From contig NZ_CP046172.1 of the NCBI RefSeq assembly GCF_011801145.1, positions 7,440,001 to 7,504,000 on the forward strand: a DNA stretch of 64,000 nucleotides, written 5' to 3'. The notes under the pieces were generated by a model, which was given only the letters and a program-made list of their open reading frames with translations, was not told the origin of the DNA and did not search any database. Of this stretch, positions 27,074 to 38,386 are shown in pieces (within the stretch, counting starts at the first letter, position 1; every line of letters begins with the position of its first letter). The stretch is from Nocardia arthritidis (GTDB lineage: Bacteria > Actinomycetota > Actinomycetes > Mycobacteriales > Mycobacteriaceae). The position numbers and the translations under genes were made by a program.

Positions 27074-27158
27074 CCCAGGGTTGGGAGCCGGGCGTCATCA
27101 GGGATCAGGCCAGATCGAAGCGGTCCAGGTCCATCACCACCTGCCGCTTACGCGCCTT
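27070..27158 (-). repeat. katG 3'-end fragment joined to a fragment of the 24285-25451 gene
   Basis: 27103-27138 matches 31251-31286 at 35 of 36 positions. This is the last twelve codons of katG including the stop. The similarity continues, more diverged, through the katG terminator (27070-27102 against 31215-31250). Directly adjoining, 27138-27158 is identical to 25419-25439, codons ~5-11 of the uncharacterised gene. On the minus strand the two pieces are in the same frame (KARKRQV then VMDLDRFDLA-stop), but an upstream stop and lack of start make it non-functional. Confidence 0.75.
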
Positions 27159-27184
27159 ACGTCAATACTCCTTACGTCTAATAT
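27155..27184 (+). promoter_or_regulatory. Candidate promoter with direct repeats for the radical SAM operon
   Basis: CCTTACGTC occurs at 27155-27163 and again at 27170-27178, exactly 15 bp apart. It is followed at once by a good -10, TAATAT (27179-27184). The operon start codon is 184 bp downstream. The repeat may bind an activator. Confidence 0.4.
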
Positions 27185-27367
27185 TGCATCCACTTGGAAT
27201 TATTGATAAAGTCTGTTGCGGAAATCGCGCGGAGCCTCGGGCTCGGGGGTGATATGGAAACCAGACAATTCTTCTGAACGCTCGAATTGCGTTGGGCGCG
27301 TTCTTTTGCCATTTTCCGGCCGATTCGGCTGTTGAATAGCGAGTTCGAGTTCGCGGCGGGGGTCTTG

Positions 27368-28579
27368 GTGAACGAATTTGTGAGCAATGAAGTGGATGCG
27401 TCGGCAACGCATCGAGATCGTGTCGAGCGACCGTCCCGTACCGCGGTGATCGGTGCGCTCACGGTGTTCTTGGTGTTCGGCGTGATGGCGGGCTCGCTCG
27501 GGTCGGCGCTTCCGGTCCTGCGCGTGCAGTACCACCTGGGGCAGACCGATGGCGGAGCGGCGGTCGGTGCCTACAACCTGGGCGCACTGCTGGCGATCAT
27601 CGTCAGCGGCGTCGTCGAACGCGTCGTCCCTGCGCGAAAGGCCACGATCGCGCTGATCGCGATATTCGCCATCGGGGCGATCAGCGCGTCGGCGGCGGTT
27701 ACTTTTCCGCTGTTCGTCGCGTGTACGGGCGTCGCCGGATTCGGTTTCGGTGGCCTCATCGTTTACCTCAACTCGGCATTCGCGAACGAATTCGGCGAGC
27801 GCAGCTTATTGATGGTCAGCGTGCTCAATGCGGCCTACAGCGCCGGAGCGGTACTCGGACCGATTGCCGTATCGGCCACCGCGCATACGGATATCCGTGC
27901 GGTGATGTGGATAATCGCGGTATCGGCCGTACTCGGCATACCCGCCTCGGGGTGTGTTTCCGCCGAATCCGCACGGGCCACGGACACCGAATTCCGGCCG
28001 GCAGTCCGAAAAGTCCTGGCCGTAGTAGCGCCGTTCGCAGTGCTGGCCTTCCTGTACTCCGGACTCGAAACGGCAACCGGGGCCTGGGAATCCACCCAAC
28101 TCGTGTGGACTGGAATGTCCTCGGCCGCGGCCGCTCAGCTGACCTCTTTGTTCTTCGTCGGGCTCGCCGTGGGCCGGGCGATTATTCCCCTTTTCGCGCG
28201 ACAGGCGGCGCCGCAGCGAACGGTTCAGGTGGGATTCGGCGCCGGAGCTGCCGCGCTGCTGCTGTCGACACAACCATTCGCACAGGTATGCGGATATTTC
28301 TTGGCGGGCCTGGCCATCGCGCCCATATTGCCCGCGATTCTCACGTGGACGAGTTCCGTCGTCCCCGCCAGCCGGTTGGCCACCGCATGCGTACTGACCG
28401 GCAGCCTCGGCGGGGCCACGATTCTGCCGACCACGATGGGCGCACTCGTCACGCCGGGCTCGCCGTGGCTGATCGCGGCAGCGCTCGGCACCGTGGCCGG
28501 ACTGGGAGTGCTGGCCGCATATGTGATCGCCGTGTTCCGCTCGGCTGCGAAACCGAAATCGAAGGAACAAAATGACTAA
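27368..28579 (+). CDS. MFS transporter, first gene of the B12-radical SAM operon
   Basis: It encodes 403 residues from GTG 27368 (VNEFVSNEVDASAT), which follows GGCGGGGG; an ATG at 27287 would add an unlikely tail. About 12 transmembrane segments are seen, with glycine-rich helices typical of MFS (GALTVFLVFGVMAGSLGSAL; VGAYNLGALLAIIVSG). It overlaps the radical SAM gene by 8 bp, so the two are coupled. Export of the product made by the next two enzymes is the natural inference. Confidence 0.85.
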   Translation: MNEFVSNEVDASATHRDRVERPSRTAVIGALTVFLVFGVMAGSLGSALPVLRVQYHLGQTDGGAAVGAYNLGALLAIIVSGVVERVVPARKATIALIAIFAIGAISASAAVTFPLFVACTGVAGFGFGGLIVYLNSAFANEFGERSLLMVSVLNAAYSAGAVLGPIAVSATAHTDIRAVMWIIAVSAVLGIPASGCVSAESARATDTEFRPAVRKVLAVVAPFAVLAFLYSGLETATGAWESTQLVWTGMSSAAAAQLTSLFFVGLAVGRAIIPLFARQAAPQRTVQVGFGAGAAALLLSTQPFAQVCGYFLAGLAIAPILPAILTWTSSVVPASRLATACVLTGSLGGATILPTTMGALVTPGSPWLIAAALGTVAGLGVLAAYVIAVFRSAAKPKSKEQND

Positions 28580-30515
28580 ACTGAACATTTACCTGGCTCA
28601 GGTGAACAACCATTTCGGAAATATGGCCTTCGTGCCCTATTCGGTCGGTATTTTGCAGGCATTTTGTCAGGAGCAGGAAGAGATTCGCGAGGCGTTCGAG
28701 TTCAAACGGTTCCTGTTCCTGCGCGAGGATGTGCGCGCTGTGGCGCGGGGGCTGGAGGCGCCCGCGGTGGTCGGCCTGTCCTCGTATATATGGAACTGGG
28801 AATACAACCGAGCATTGGCACGGGTGATCCGTGCGATGTATCCGCAATGCCTTATCGTGATGGGAGGTCCGCAGATCCCGGTCGACTCGTCCGAATTCTT
28901 CCGGGCCAATCCGATGGTCGACCTCGTCGTACACCACGAAGGGGAATACGCCTTCGCCGATATCCTGCGAACCAGGATCAGCGGCAGAGCGGACTACACC
29001 GATATTCCGGGCATCAGCATTCGCGACGAAGACGGTATGGCGATCAAAACCCCGGATCGTGAGCGGATTCGCGACCTCGAGGCATTGCCATCTCCATACC
29101 TGACCGGTGTTTTCGACTCACTGATGCGGCAGCCATATAAATGGAGCGTGAGTCACGAGACGAACCGCGGTTGTCCGTACTCATGCACTTTCTGCGATTG
29201 GGGTTCCGCGACCTTCACGAAGCTGCGGCAGTTCTCCACCGAACGACTCGCCGACGAGCTGGAATGGTTCGGACGCAATGGTGTGGATATCATCTACAAT
29301 TGCGATGCCAACCACGGCATTCTGGCCAGGGATCTGGAATTGGCCGAAAAGCTGGCTGAAGTGCGTGGCCACTACGGATTCCCGGCGCAATTCCGCACCG
29401 CCTACGCGAAGAAGAGCAACGACACCGTATTCGCGATCGCAGAAGTTCTGCACCGGACCGGTTTGGAGCGCGGTGTGACACTCAGCATGCAGAGCATGAG
29501 CGACGATACGCTTTCCGCCATCAAACGACGCAATATCAAACAGGACAATCTCGGTGCACTGTTGCGCCGCTATCGCGAAGCGCATATTCCCACATATACC
29601 GAACTTATTCTCGGGCTGCCGGGTGAGAGCGCCGAGAGTTTCCGCAAGGGGATCGGCAGGCTGTTCGAGTTGGGACAGCACGAGGCGCTGCTCATCTACC
29701 TGTGCGAGGTGCTGCTCAACTCCGAGCTGGGCAATCCGGACTACCGCCGGGTGCACGGCGTCCGCACCGTGCGGATGCCGTTGCTGCTGGCCTACGTCAC
29801 GCCGAGCGAGGACGATGTGACGGAATATTTCGAGATCGTCGTCGAAACCGCCACCATGCCACACGACCAGTGGCGTAATTCGTTGATTTTCTCCTGGTTC
29901 GTCCAGTGCTTCCACTGCCTGAATCTCACCCAGGGCATCGCCGTATTCCTGTACGCGGATCGTGGACTCGCCTACGAAGATTTCTACGAAGAACTGCTCC
30001 GGTTCGCCTCGACACCGGACAGCCGGCTGCTCCATCGTGTCCGGCGGGACGCTGTCGCACTTGTCGACGAAGGTTTGCGGGGGAAGGGGATGGGGCGCGT
30101 CGTGCCCGACTTCTGCGATCTCGTCTGGAATCCCGAAGAAGCGTTCTTCCTGAATCTGGTTCGCGACAAGGACGAGTTGTACGCGGAAATCGACACATTT
30201 CTGGCGAAGTTGAATATCGAGCGGCAGCTGGGATTGTCGGACGAACTGCGAACGGATCTGGTGGCGTTCCAGCGGGCGAGCCTGGTCGGCCCGGGTGAGT
30301 CGGCGGATATCGCGATATCAGTCGGTCACCGGCTGCCGGATTACCTGGCGCACGCGTATCTGCGGGAACCGACGACCCTCGTCCAGGAAGAATCGACGGT
30401 CGTGTTGACCGGTAACAAAGAATATCCGGACCCGGAACGATATGCGGTAGAAGCGCTTCGCTACGGGCGGAAGAACAATCGCCTCAGGCGGACCGCGGTC
30501 ACCGCGAGAAAGTAG
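28572..30515 (+). CDS. B12-binding-domain radical SAM enzyme (class B methylase/rearrangement type)
   Basis: It encodes 647 residues. The N-terminal ~150 residues form a cobalamin-binding-like Rossmann domain (VVGLSSYIWNWEYNRALA; QCLIVMGGPQIP; VVHHEGEYAFADIL). The radical SAM core has the cluster motif CPYSCTFC followed by DWGSAT (residues ~203-216). TELILGLPGES marks a later strand. The C-terminal ~200 residues form an extra helical domain. B12-radical SAM enzymes methylate unactivated carbon or phosphorus, or rearrange rings as OxsB does. Substrate is unknown. ATG 28572 overlaps the transporter end. The HAD phosphatase follows by 8 bp, suggesting a phosphorylated intermediate. Confidence 0.9.
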   Translation: MTKLNIYLAQVNNHFGNMAFVPYSVGILQAFCQEQEEIREAFEFKRFLFLREDVRAVARGLEAPAVVGLSSYIWNWEYNRALARVIRAMYPQCLIVMGGPQIPVDSSEFFRANPMVDLVVHHEGEYAFADILRTRISGRADYTDIPGISIRDEDGMAIKTPDRERIRDLEALPSPYLTGVFDSLMRQPYKWSVSHETNRGCPYSCTFCDWGSATFTKLRQFSTERLADELEWFGRNGVDIIYNCDANHGILARDLELAEKLAEVRGHYGFPAQFRTAYAKKSNDTVFAIAEVLHRTGLERGVTLSMQSMSDDTLSAIKRRNIKQDNLGALLRRYREAHIPTYTELILGLPGESAESFRKGIGRLFELGQHEALLIYLCEVLLNSELGNPDYRRVHGVRTVRMPLLLAYVTPSEDDVTEYFEIVVETATMPHDQWRNSLIFSWFVQCFHCLNLTQGIAVFLYADRGLAYEDFYEELLRFASTPDSRLLHRVRRDAVALVDEGLRGKGMGRVVPDFCDLVWNPEEAFFLNLVRDKDELYAEIDTFLAKLNIERQLGLSDELRTDLVAFQRASLVGPGESADIAISVGHRLPDYLAHAYLREPTTLVQEESTVVLTGNKEYPDPERYAVEALRYGRKNNRLRRTAVTARK

Positions 30516-30523
30516 CGCACCGC

Positions 30524-31186
30524 ATGGACTTCCATGAGGCGGAAGCGGCCCTGTTCGACCTGGATGGAACATTGGTCGACACCGAACCGCGCAGTCGGTG
30601 GGCGTGGTCCCGGCTGTTCGACGGCTACGGTGTGCCGTTGAGCGAGCCAACGCTGGCCGGTTTCGCTGGCCGACGGGGTTACGACGTTCTGGCCGAACGT
30701 CTTTCGCTGTTTCCCGGGCGCACCGCCGAGGAATTGTTCGCCGAGACCATGGCCTACTGGTGGTCCGCCGCGGCACCCGGCATCGCGGCGGTGCCGGGCG
30801 CCGTCGAACTCGTGCGGCAGGTCCATCGGTCCGGCACGCCGCTGGCGATCGTCTCCTCCGGCCGGCGCACCGACGTGGCGGCGATGCTCGGGGAGTTGGC
30901 GGTGTACGAGCTGTTCGATGTCATCGTTACGGCCGAGGACGTGAGCCGGGGCAAACCCGATCCGCAAGGCTATCTCATCGCGTGTGAGCGGCTCGGCCGC
31001 CACCCCCGTAGAACCGTGATCTTCGAAGACGCTCCGGCCGGAGTGACCGCGGCCAAGACGATCGGCGCCCGGTGTGTGGCGGTCACCACCACCTCGGCCG
31101 CCACCGAACTGGTCGACGCCGATCTCGTTGTGGCAGATCTGAGTTCGGTGTCCTGGCCGCTCGGCGGCGGTACGCGGCGGCGGTAA
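30524..31186 (+). CDS. HAD-superfamily phosphatase, beta-phosphoglucomutase/phosphatase-like subfamily
   Basis: It encodes 220 residues with all HAD motifs: I, FDLDGTLVDTE (nucleophile Asp ~12); II, AIVSSGRRT; III, GKPDPQGYL; IV, VIFEDAPAG. The helical cap lies between motifs I and II. Members hydrolyse sugar or nucleotide phosphates. It is the last gene of the operon, 8 bp after the radical SAM gene, and ends before a strong terminator. Removal of a phosphate from the radical SAM product is inferred from position only. Confidence 0.9.
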   Translation: MDFHEAEAALFDLDGTLVDTEPRSRWAWSRLFDGYGVPLSEPTLAGFAGRRGYDVLAERLSLFPGRTAEELFAETMAYWWSAAAPGIAAVPGAVELVRQVHRSGTPLAIVSSGRRTDVAAMLGELAVYELFDVIVTAEDVSRGKPDPQGYLIACERLGRHPRRTVIFEDAPAGVTAAKTIGARCVAVTTTSAATELVDADLVVADLSSVSWPLGGGTRRR

Positions 31187-31210
31187 CCGCGCACCGCTCG
31201 CACCGCGCGG

Positions 31211-31242
31211 ATGCCCGGCCCCGAGGTTCGGGGGCCGGGCAT
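31211..31242. terminator. Bidirectional terminator between the HAD gene and katG
   Basis: A perfect 12-bp stem, ATGCCCGGCCCC (31211-31222) with its complement at 31231-31242 and an 8-base loop. It ends both convergent genes. A decayed copy is at 27070-27102. Confidence 0.8.
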
Positions 31243-31252
31243 CATTCGACGA

Positions 31253-33965
<2,713 letters not shown>

Positions 33966-34186
33966 ATTCCAGAGTATGACCCAGTCAAGTCTTGGCCGGG
34001 CGGGATTCGCGCGTATTTCATAGGTTCGTCCGTATCCGGTAACCATCGCCAGGCGCGGCTTCGGAGCTTCGACCAGACCGGGCGCGGTTGCCCACAACGA
34101 CTTTCGCGCCGCGTCCGCGATGACGGAATCAGGTTAAGCGACGGTCAAGGATCGTTGTCCGGGGCTGCCTCGCGGGGGTGCGGTGG

Positions 34187-34201
34187 TATAACGTCGCCCG
34201 G
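34187..34201 (+). promoter_or_regulatory. -10 element implying a leaderless transcript for the TPR gene
   Basis: TATAAC (34187-34192) ends eight bases before the GTG start and no ribosome-binding site is visible. Transcription would begin at or next to the start codon, a common arrangement in actinobacteria. Confidence 0.4.
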
Positions 34202-35919
34202 TGCTGGAAGAGTTGTCGACGCGGGCAACGGCGATCGGGGTGGCGGGATCCGCACGCGCGGCCCGGCAGATATTGGACCAGGTTCTCGCGCACGCACCCA
34301 CCGACGAGTCCGCGCTGCTGCGCGCGATCGAAAAGCTTTACGCGGGCGAACATTTCGCGGAGGCACGCACCGCCACCGCGACACTGCTCGAGCACAATCC
34401 GGACCATATCGACGGTCTGCACTACATGGCGGGCATCATGCTGGCCTGCGGCCTGCCCGAACACGGGCTGCCCTACGTGCGCCGCGCCGTCGCGCTGGAA
34501 CCGCGACTACCTGGGCCGATGTGCACGCTGGCCGAATTGCTGTACGCCATCGACCAGGACGCGCCGGAGGCGATGGACTGGCTGCTGCGCGTCATCGACA
34601 TCGCCCCGGATTACGCCACCGCGCACCTCGTCCTCGGCTGGTGGCACTGCCAGGCGGGCCGCTGGGCGGCCGCCGAACCAGCGCTGCTCGAGGCGGCACG
34701 GCTGGCGCCGTACAGCGATGCCGCGGAGCTGCCGCTCGCGCTGGCCAGGGCCGGACGCGGACGTTTCGCCGAATCGCGCTCGGCCGTCCGGGAATTGATC
34801 CGTACGAATTCGAAACAGGATCAACTACAACGAGTTTGCCGAGTGATCGAGCGCGTCGGCCTGCCCGGCGAGCTGTCCGAACTGTACGAGATGGCGCTGG
34901 CGGCGCTCGGCGAAACCGATCTCAGCCAACCGGGCGCGGCCGGAGCCGACCCGGAACTGCTCGCCGCACAGGGTGAACTCGCGCGCCGCGTCTACGAGTC
35001 GAAGATCGCAGGCGCCGCGGCGCGCGCGAAGGCGGCCGAACTGGCTTACGCGGTGCTCGCGCAGCGCCCGGCGGATCGCAACGCCCGCTACGTCTACGAC
35101 CGGTCGACGGAATCCACCCGGCGGGAGAACCTGCAGCGAACCAGGTCCCGGCAGGGCGCGGGCGAGATCGCAAGGGCCAGAATGCTGGTCGATCAGGGCG
35201 ATACCCGGGGGCCGCTGGCGCTGTACACGGCACAGGTCGCGGCCGGCGATCTCACCGCGGCGCGGCAGACGGTCCGCGACCGGCTGCGCGCCGACCCGGC
35301 GTCCTCGCTGTGGCTGTATCTGGCCTCCACCATCGCACAGGCGCTCGGAAACCACACCGAGGCACTGGATTACGCGCGCCGAGCCACCGCCGCCGCGCCC
35401 GCGCACGCCCATATCAACCATCGGCTCGGGCTGGCCGCCAAGGCGGCGGGCGAGCTGCCGCTGGCCGAGCAGGCGCTGCGCCGGGCCGTGCAGCTGGCGC
35501 CGGATCTCGTTGCGCCGCTGGCCGATCTGGCGCTGCTACTGGGCGAGATCGAGCGCTGGCAGGATGCGGACGCACTGCTGGCCCGGCTCACCCCGGAACT
35601 CCCCGAGCTCGGGACCGCCCGCGATCAGGTGGCCCAGATCGTCCGGCTCTGCGTCGCCAATTCCGAACCGCTCCGGCGTGCCGTCGTGCACCGGATCGCC
35701 GACGAGCAGGTGGCATCGGAACTGGCGCAGTGGTATCGGCTGATCCTGTCCTGTCACCCGGTGCTGCACGCGGGCAACCCGGACTGGGCGACGGCCGAAT
35801 ACCGAGGTCTGGCAACGCAACTGCGCCGAATGCGGGATGCGTTCACCTTCCCCGCACCGCCCCGCTTCCTCGAAATCCTGCACCGCTACGACGAACTCAC
35901 CGCCATCCGATCGCGGTAA
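34201..35919 (+). CDS. TPR-repeat protein
   Basis: It encodes 572 residues, soluble and helical, built of tetratricopeptide-like repeats through most of its length. Clear units include YAGEHFAEARTATATLLEHN, LGWWHCQAGRWAAAEPALLE, LGNHTEALDYARRATAAAPA and KAAGELPLAEQALRRAVQLA. There is no signal peptide or catalytic domain, so a scaffold or binding role is likely. GTG 34201 is consistent with a leaderless message. Its end abuts the convergent debranching-type gene with one base between stop codons. Confidence 0.8.
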   Translation: MLEELSTRATAIGVAGSARAARQILDQVLAHAPTDESALLRAIEKLYAGEHFAEARTATATLLEHNPDHIDGLHYMAGIMLACGLPEHGLPYVRRAVALEPRLPGPMCTLAELLYAIDQDAPEAMDWLLRVIDIAPDYATAHLVLGWWHCQAGRWAAAEPALLEAARLAPYSDAAELPLALARAGRGRFAESRSAVRELIRTNSKQDQLQRVCRVIERVGLPGELSELYEMALAALGETDLSQPGAAGADPELLAAQGELARRVYESKIAGAAARAKAAELAYAVLAQRPADRNARYVYDRSTESTRRENLQRTRSRQGAGEIARARMLVDQGDTRGPLALYTAQVAAGDLTAARQTVRDRLRADPASSLWLYLASTIAQALGNHTEALDYARRATAAAPAHAHINHRLGLAAKAAGELPLAEQALRRAVQLAPDLVAPLADLALLLGEIERWQDADALLARLTPELPELGTARDQVAQIVRLCVANSEPLRRAVVHRIADEQVASELAQWYRLILSCHPVLHAGNPDWATAEYRGLATQLRRMRDAFTFPAPPRFLEILHRYDELTAIRSR

Positions 35920-35920
35920 A

Positions 35921-38005
35921 TCAGGACTCGAGCCGCCAGCCGTCCGGCAGGTCGGCGTCGACGCGGTCGCCGTCCACCCGCAGCCGCACGGCGGCCGCAC
36001 CCAACCGCAGATCGCTGAATTCGACCGCGCCCCAACGCTTCGGCACCTGCGGCCGCACCGTGACCAGCCGGCCGGGCACATCCGGATCCAGGCCGAGGAA
36101 GGACCGCACGAGCAGCAGCGGCGCCGCGCTCGCCCAGGCCTGCGGTGAGCACGCGGCCGGGTACGGCACCGGCGCCTCGAAATCCGAACGCTGGAATCCG
36201 CAGAACAATTCGGGCAGCCTGCCGCCGAATGCCGCCGCCGAGTCGAGCAACCCATCGGCCAGGCGGGTGGCCAGCTCGATCGCGCCGGGCAGGTGCCGGT
36301 AGCGCAGCAGGCCCGCGACCGCGATCGCGTTGTCGTGCGGCCAGATCGAGCCGTTGTGGTAGCTCATCGGGTTGAAGGCGCCCATCGTCGCGGCCAGCGT
36401 GCGCAGGCCGAAACCGCTGTCCATATCGGGTTCGGCGAGGCGGTCGATCATGCGCGCCGCATGTTCGTCGGTGGCGATACCGGTCCACATGCAGTGCGTG
36501 ATATTGCTGGTGAGCGCGTCGAGCGGGCGCTTGTCCCGATCCAAAGCCACCGCGTACCAGCCCTTTTCGGGCAGCCAGAAGGTTTCGTCGAAGTGGGCGC
36601 GCAGTTCGGCGGCGCGCTCGCGCATGCGGGCCGCGCCCGCCCGATCGCCGAATTCGGCGGCCAGCGCGGCGCGGCCGAGCAGCGCCGCGTATACGTAACC
36701 CTGCACCTCGCACAGCGCGACCGGCGGTTCGGCCGCCCGTCCCGCCGCGTCGTTGATACTGCCCTCGCTGTCCTTCCAGCCCTGGTCGGCCAGGCCGCGA
36801 TCGGAGGCGCGCCGGTATTCGACGAAGCCGTCACGGTCGCGATCCCCGTAGCGGGCGATCCAGTCGAGCGCCGCGTCGGCGGCGGGCAGCAGCGCGCGCA
36901 CCCGTTCGCGGTCGGCGCCCCAGCGTCGCGCCTCGGCCAGCAGCATGACGAAAAGTGGTGTGGCGTCGACGGTTCCGTAGTACGGCTCGCCGCCGAGCGC
37001 CTCGGTGACGGCCTGATGTCTGCGGATTCCGTGCATGATCCGGCCCGGCTCCTCGTCGCGGAACGGATCCACCCGCGCGCCCTGCAATCCGGCGAGCAGT
37101 TCCAGGGTTTCGACGGCGAGGCCGACATCGAGCGGCAGCGCCATCCATGCGGTCAGCAGGCTGTCCCGGCCGAACAGGCTCATGTACCAGGGCGCGCCCG
37201 CGGCGACGAACCGGTGACCGCCGTCCCGGATCTGCAGCACGGACAGATCGCTTTCGCTGCGCCGCAGCACCCGCGTCAGCACCGGATCCGCGACGGCGAT
37301 CGAGGTCGGCGTCTCCCGCCACTCGCCGGTTCGCCGCGGGGCAGTGGGCTGATCGGTCCGATATGCGGCCGGATGCGTTGGCGCCACCCGGATTTCGGTC
37401 CGCCACCGCTCCCCGGCCGGGACGACCACCCGCCAGATCAACATCCCTGACCGCACCAGCGCGGGCCGCGAGGACGAGATCGAAACCCCGTGTGCGTGCG
37501 CACCGTCGGCGACGAGCACCAGCTCGCCGTCGGCGACGATCATCTCCGCCCGCCCGCCGCTCACCCGGCCGTCCTTGACCGCGTACGGGTCGGCGAAATC
37601 GCCGTCGACGCGGAGTTCGACGGTGACCGCCGACGGTTCGGATCCGGTATTCACCAGCGTGATCGTCTCCCGCATCCCCTCGTCCACCGTCCGCTCCCGC
37701 ACCACGAGCATGGTGCTGTCGGCGGCGGTGGCCCACGGCGTGCGGCGCAGCAGGAAGCGCGCGGCGAACGGCCGCGAGTTCAGCACGGTCAGCGATTGCA
37801 GGCAGCGGTGTGCCAGCCGCAGCTCCCACCGCGACAGCACCCGCCGATGCCGATAGAAGAGCCCGTATTGCGCGCCCGGCTCGATATCGCCGGATCTGTC
37901 CGACACACAGAACGTCCGGTGTTCGACCAGCGTGACCACACCCGCGTCACCGACCACCGACGCGACCGGGTCGTCATCGAATCGCGAGGCACTGTCCTCC
38001 GGCAT
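35921..38005 (-). CDS. Glycogen-debranching-type amylo-alpha-1,6-glucosidase (GDE_N plus GH63/GH15-like toroid)
   Basis: It encodes 694 residues. The N-terminal ~220 residues form a beta-rich GDE_N domain (FCVSDRSGDI, LVERHTF-type start; NTGSEPSAVTVELRVDGDF). An (alpha/alpha) toroid catalytic domain follows, with GAPWYMSLFGRDSLLTAWMA, GWKDSEGSI, NITHCMWTGIA and MSYHNGSIWPHDNA. The acidic residues near GRDS and WKDSEG are candidates for catalysis. Members release alpha-1,6-linked glucose from branched glucans or act on trehalose/sucrose-like substrates. A diverged copy of its 3' part lies upstream of its start (38141-38204). Confidence 0.88.
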   Translation of the reverse strand: MPEDSASRFDDDPVASVVGDAGVVTLVEHRTFCVSDRSGDIEPGAQYGLFYRHRRVLSRWELRLAHRCLQSLTVLNSRPFAARFLLRRTPWATAADSTMLVVRERTVDEGMRETITLVNTGSEPSAVTVELRVDGDFADPYAVKDGRVSGGRAEMIVADGELVLVADGAHAHGVSISSSRPALVRSGMLIWRVVVPAGERWRTEIRVAPTHPAAYRTDQPTAPRRTGEWRETPTSIAVADPVLTRVLRRSESDLSVLQIRDGGHRFVAAGAPWYMSLFGRDSLLTAWMALPLDVGLAVETLELLAGLQGARVDPFRDEEPGRIMHGIRRHQAVTEALGGEPYYGTVDATPLFVMLLAEARRWGADRERVRALLPAADAALDWIARYGDRDRDGFVEYRRASDRGLADQGWKDSEGSINDAAGRAAEPPVALCEVQGYVYAALLGRAALAAEFGDRAGAARMRERAAELRAHFDETFWLPEKGWYAVALDRDKRPLDALTSNITHCMWTGIATDEHAARMIDRLAEPDMDSGFGLRTLAATMGAFNPMSYHNGSIWPHDNAIAVAGLLRYRHLPGAIELATRLADGLLDSAAAFGGRLPELFCGFQRSDFEAPVPYPAACSPQAWASAAPLLLVRSFLGLDPDVPGRLVTVRPQVPKRWGAVEFSDLRLGAAAVRLRVDGDRVDADLPDGWRLES

Positions 38006-38386
38006 GGAACACCCCGAAAGTTATTTGGAGACATCCGTATTCGCCGCCCGGCCCGCCTTCCTGGAGCCTGCTTCGTCGCGGATACCCGGTGCCGGGCCCG
38101 TTATAACCCACGGTGCCGTGGGCACTTCCGGACGCGGCCGCCGCCTACCCGCAGCCGTACGGCAGCCGCCCCTCAACCGCAGATCGCCGAATTCGACCGC
38201 GCCCGATGATCACTCACGAGCGATGATCGGGAGTCGCCGAAGTAGTTGCAAATCAGAGCCTTCCGAGCGAAAGGATCTTGATGCCCGGCGTGAGCTGCTA
38301 GCCTGGCCGCGATCCGTCCAGGATTGTCGGACGTATCGGCGTAAGGATCGTTTTCTGGTATCGACAGCGAGGGAACGGGAGCACGC
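38006..38386. other. Gene-free stretch containing a debranching-gene fragment
   Basis: The leaders of two divergent genes flank a 64-bp repeat of the debranching gene's 3' region (38141-38204). No convincing coding sequence is seen. GGGAG before ATG 38387 is the binding site of the next gene. Confidence 0.45.
38141..38204 (-). repeat. Diverged copy of the 3' end of the debranching-type gene
   Basis: It aligns with 35970-36032 in the same orientation: about 62 positions with some seven differences and one inserted base. Twenty-base runs such as AACCGCAGATCGC/TGAATTC are shared with one change. It corresponds to codons ~55-75 from the enzyme's C-terminus. Confidence 0.65.

Larger units (their letters stand above)
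26983..27367. other. Gene-free mosaic region before the radical SAM operon
   Basis: No real gene is seen. It holds, in order: a copy of the repeat at 25592; a fragment of the katG terminator and 3' end; a 21-bp piece of the gene at 24285-25451; then an AT-richer promoter segment with a 15-bp-spaced direct repeat. It looks like a series of old recombination joints. Confidence 0.55.

Noticed and set aside
27254..27277. Seven-residue frame METRQFF after GGGGGTGAT, considered as a leader or RiPP precursor for the radical SAM operon
   Set aside because: It is far too short for a precursor, has no core cysteine or repeat, and radical SAM enzymes of this type usually act on small molecules. Chance is sufficient.
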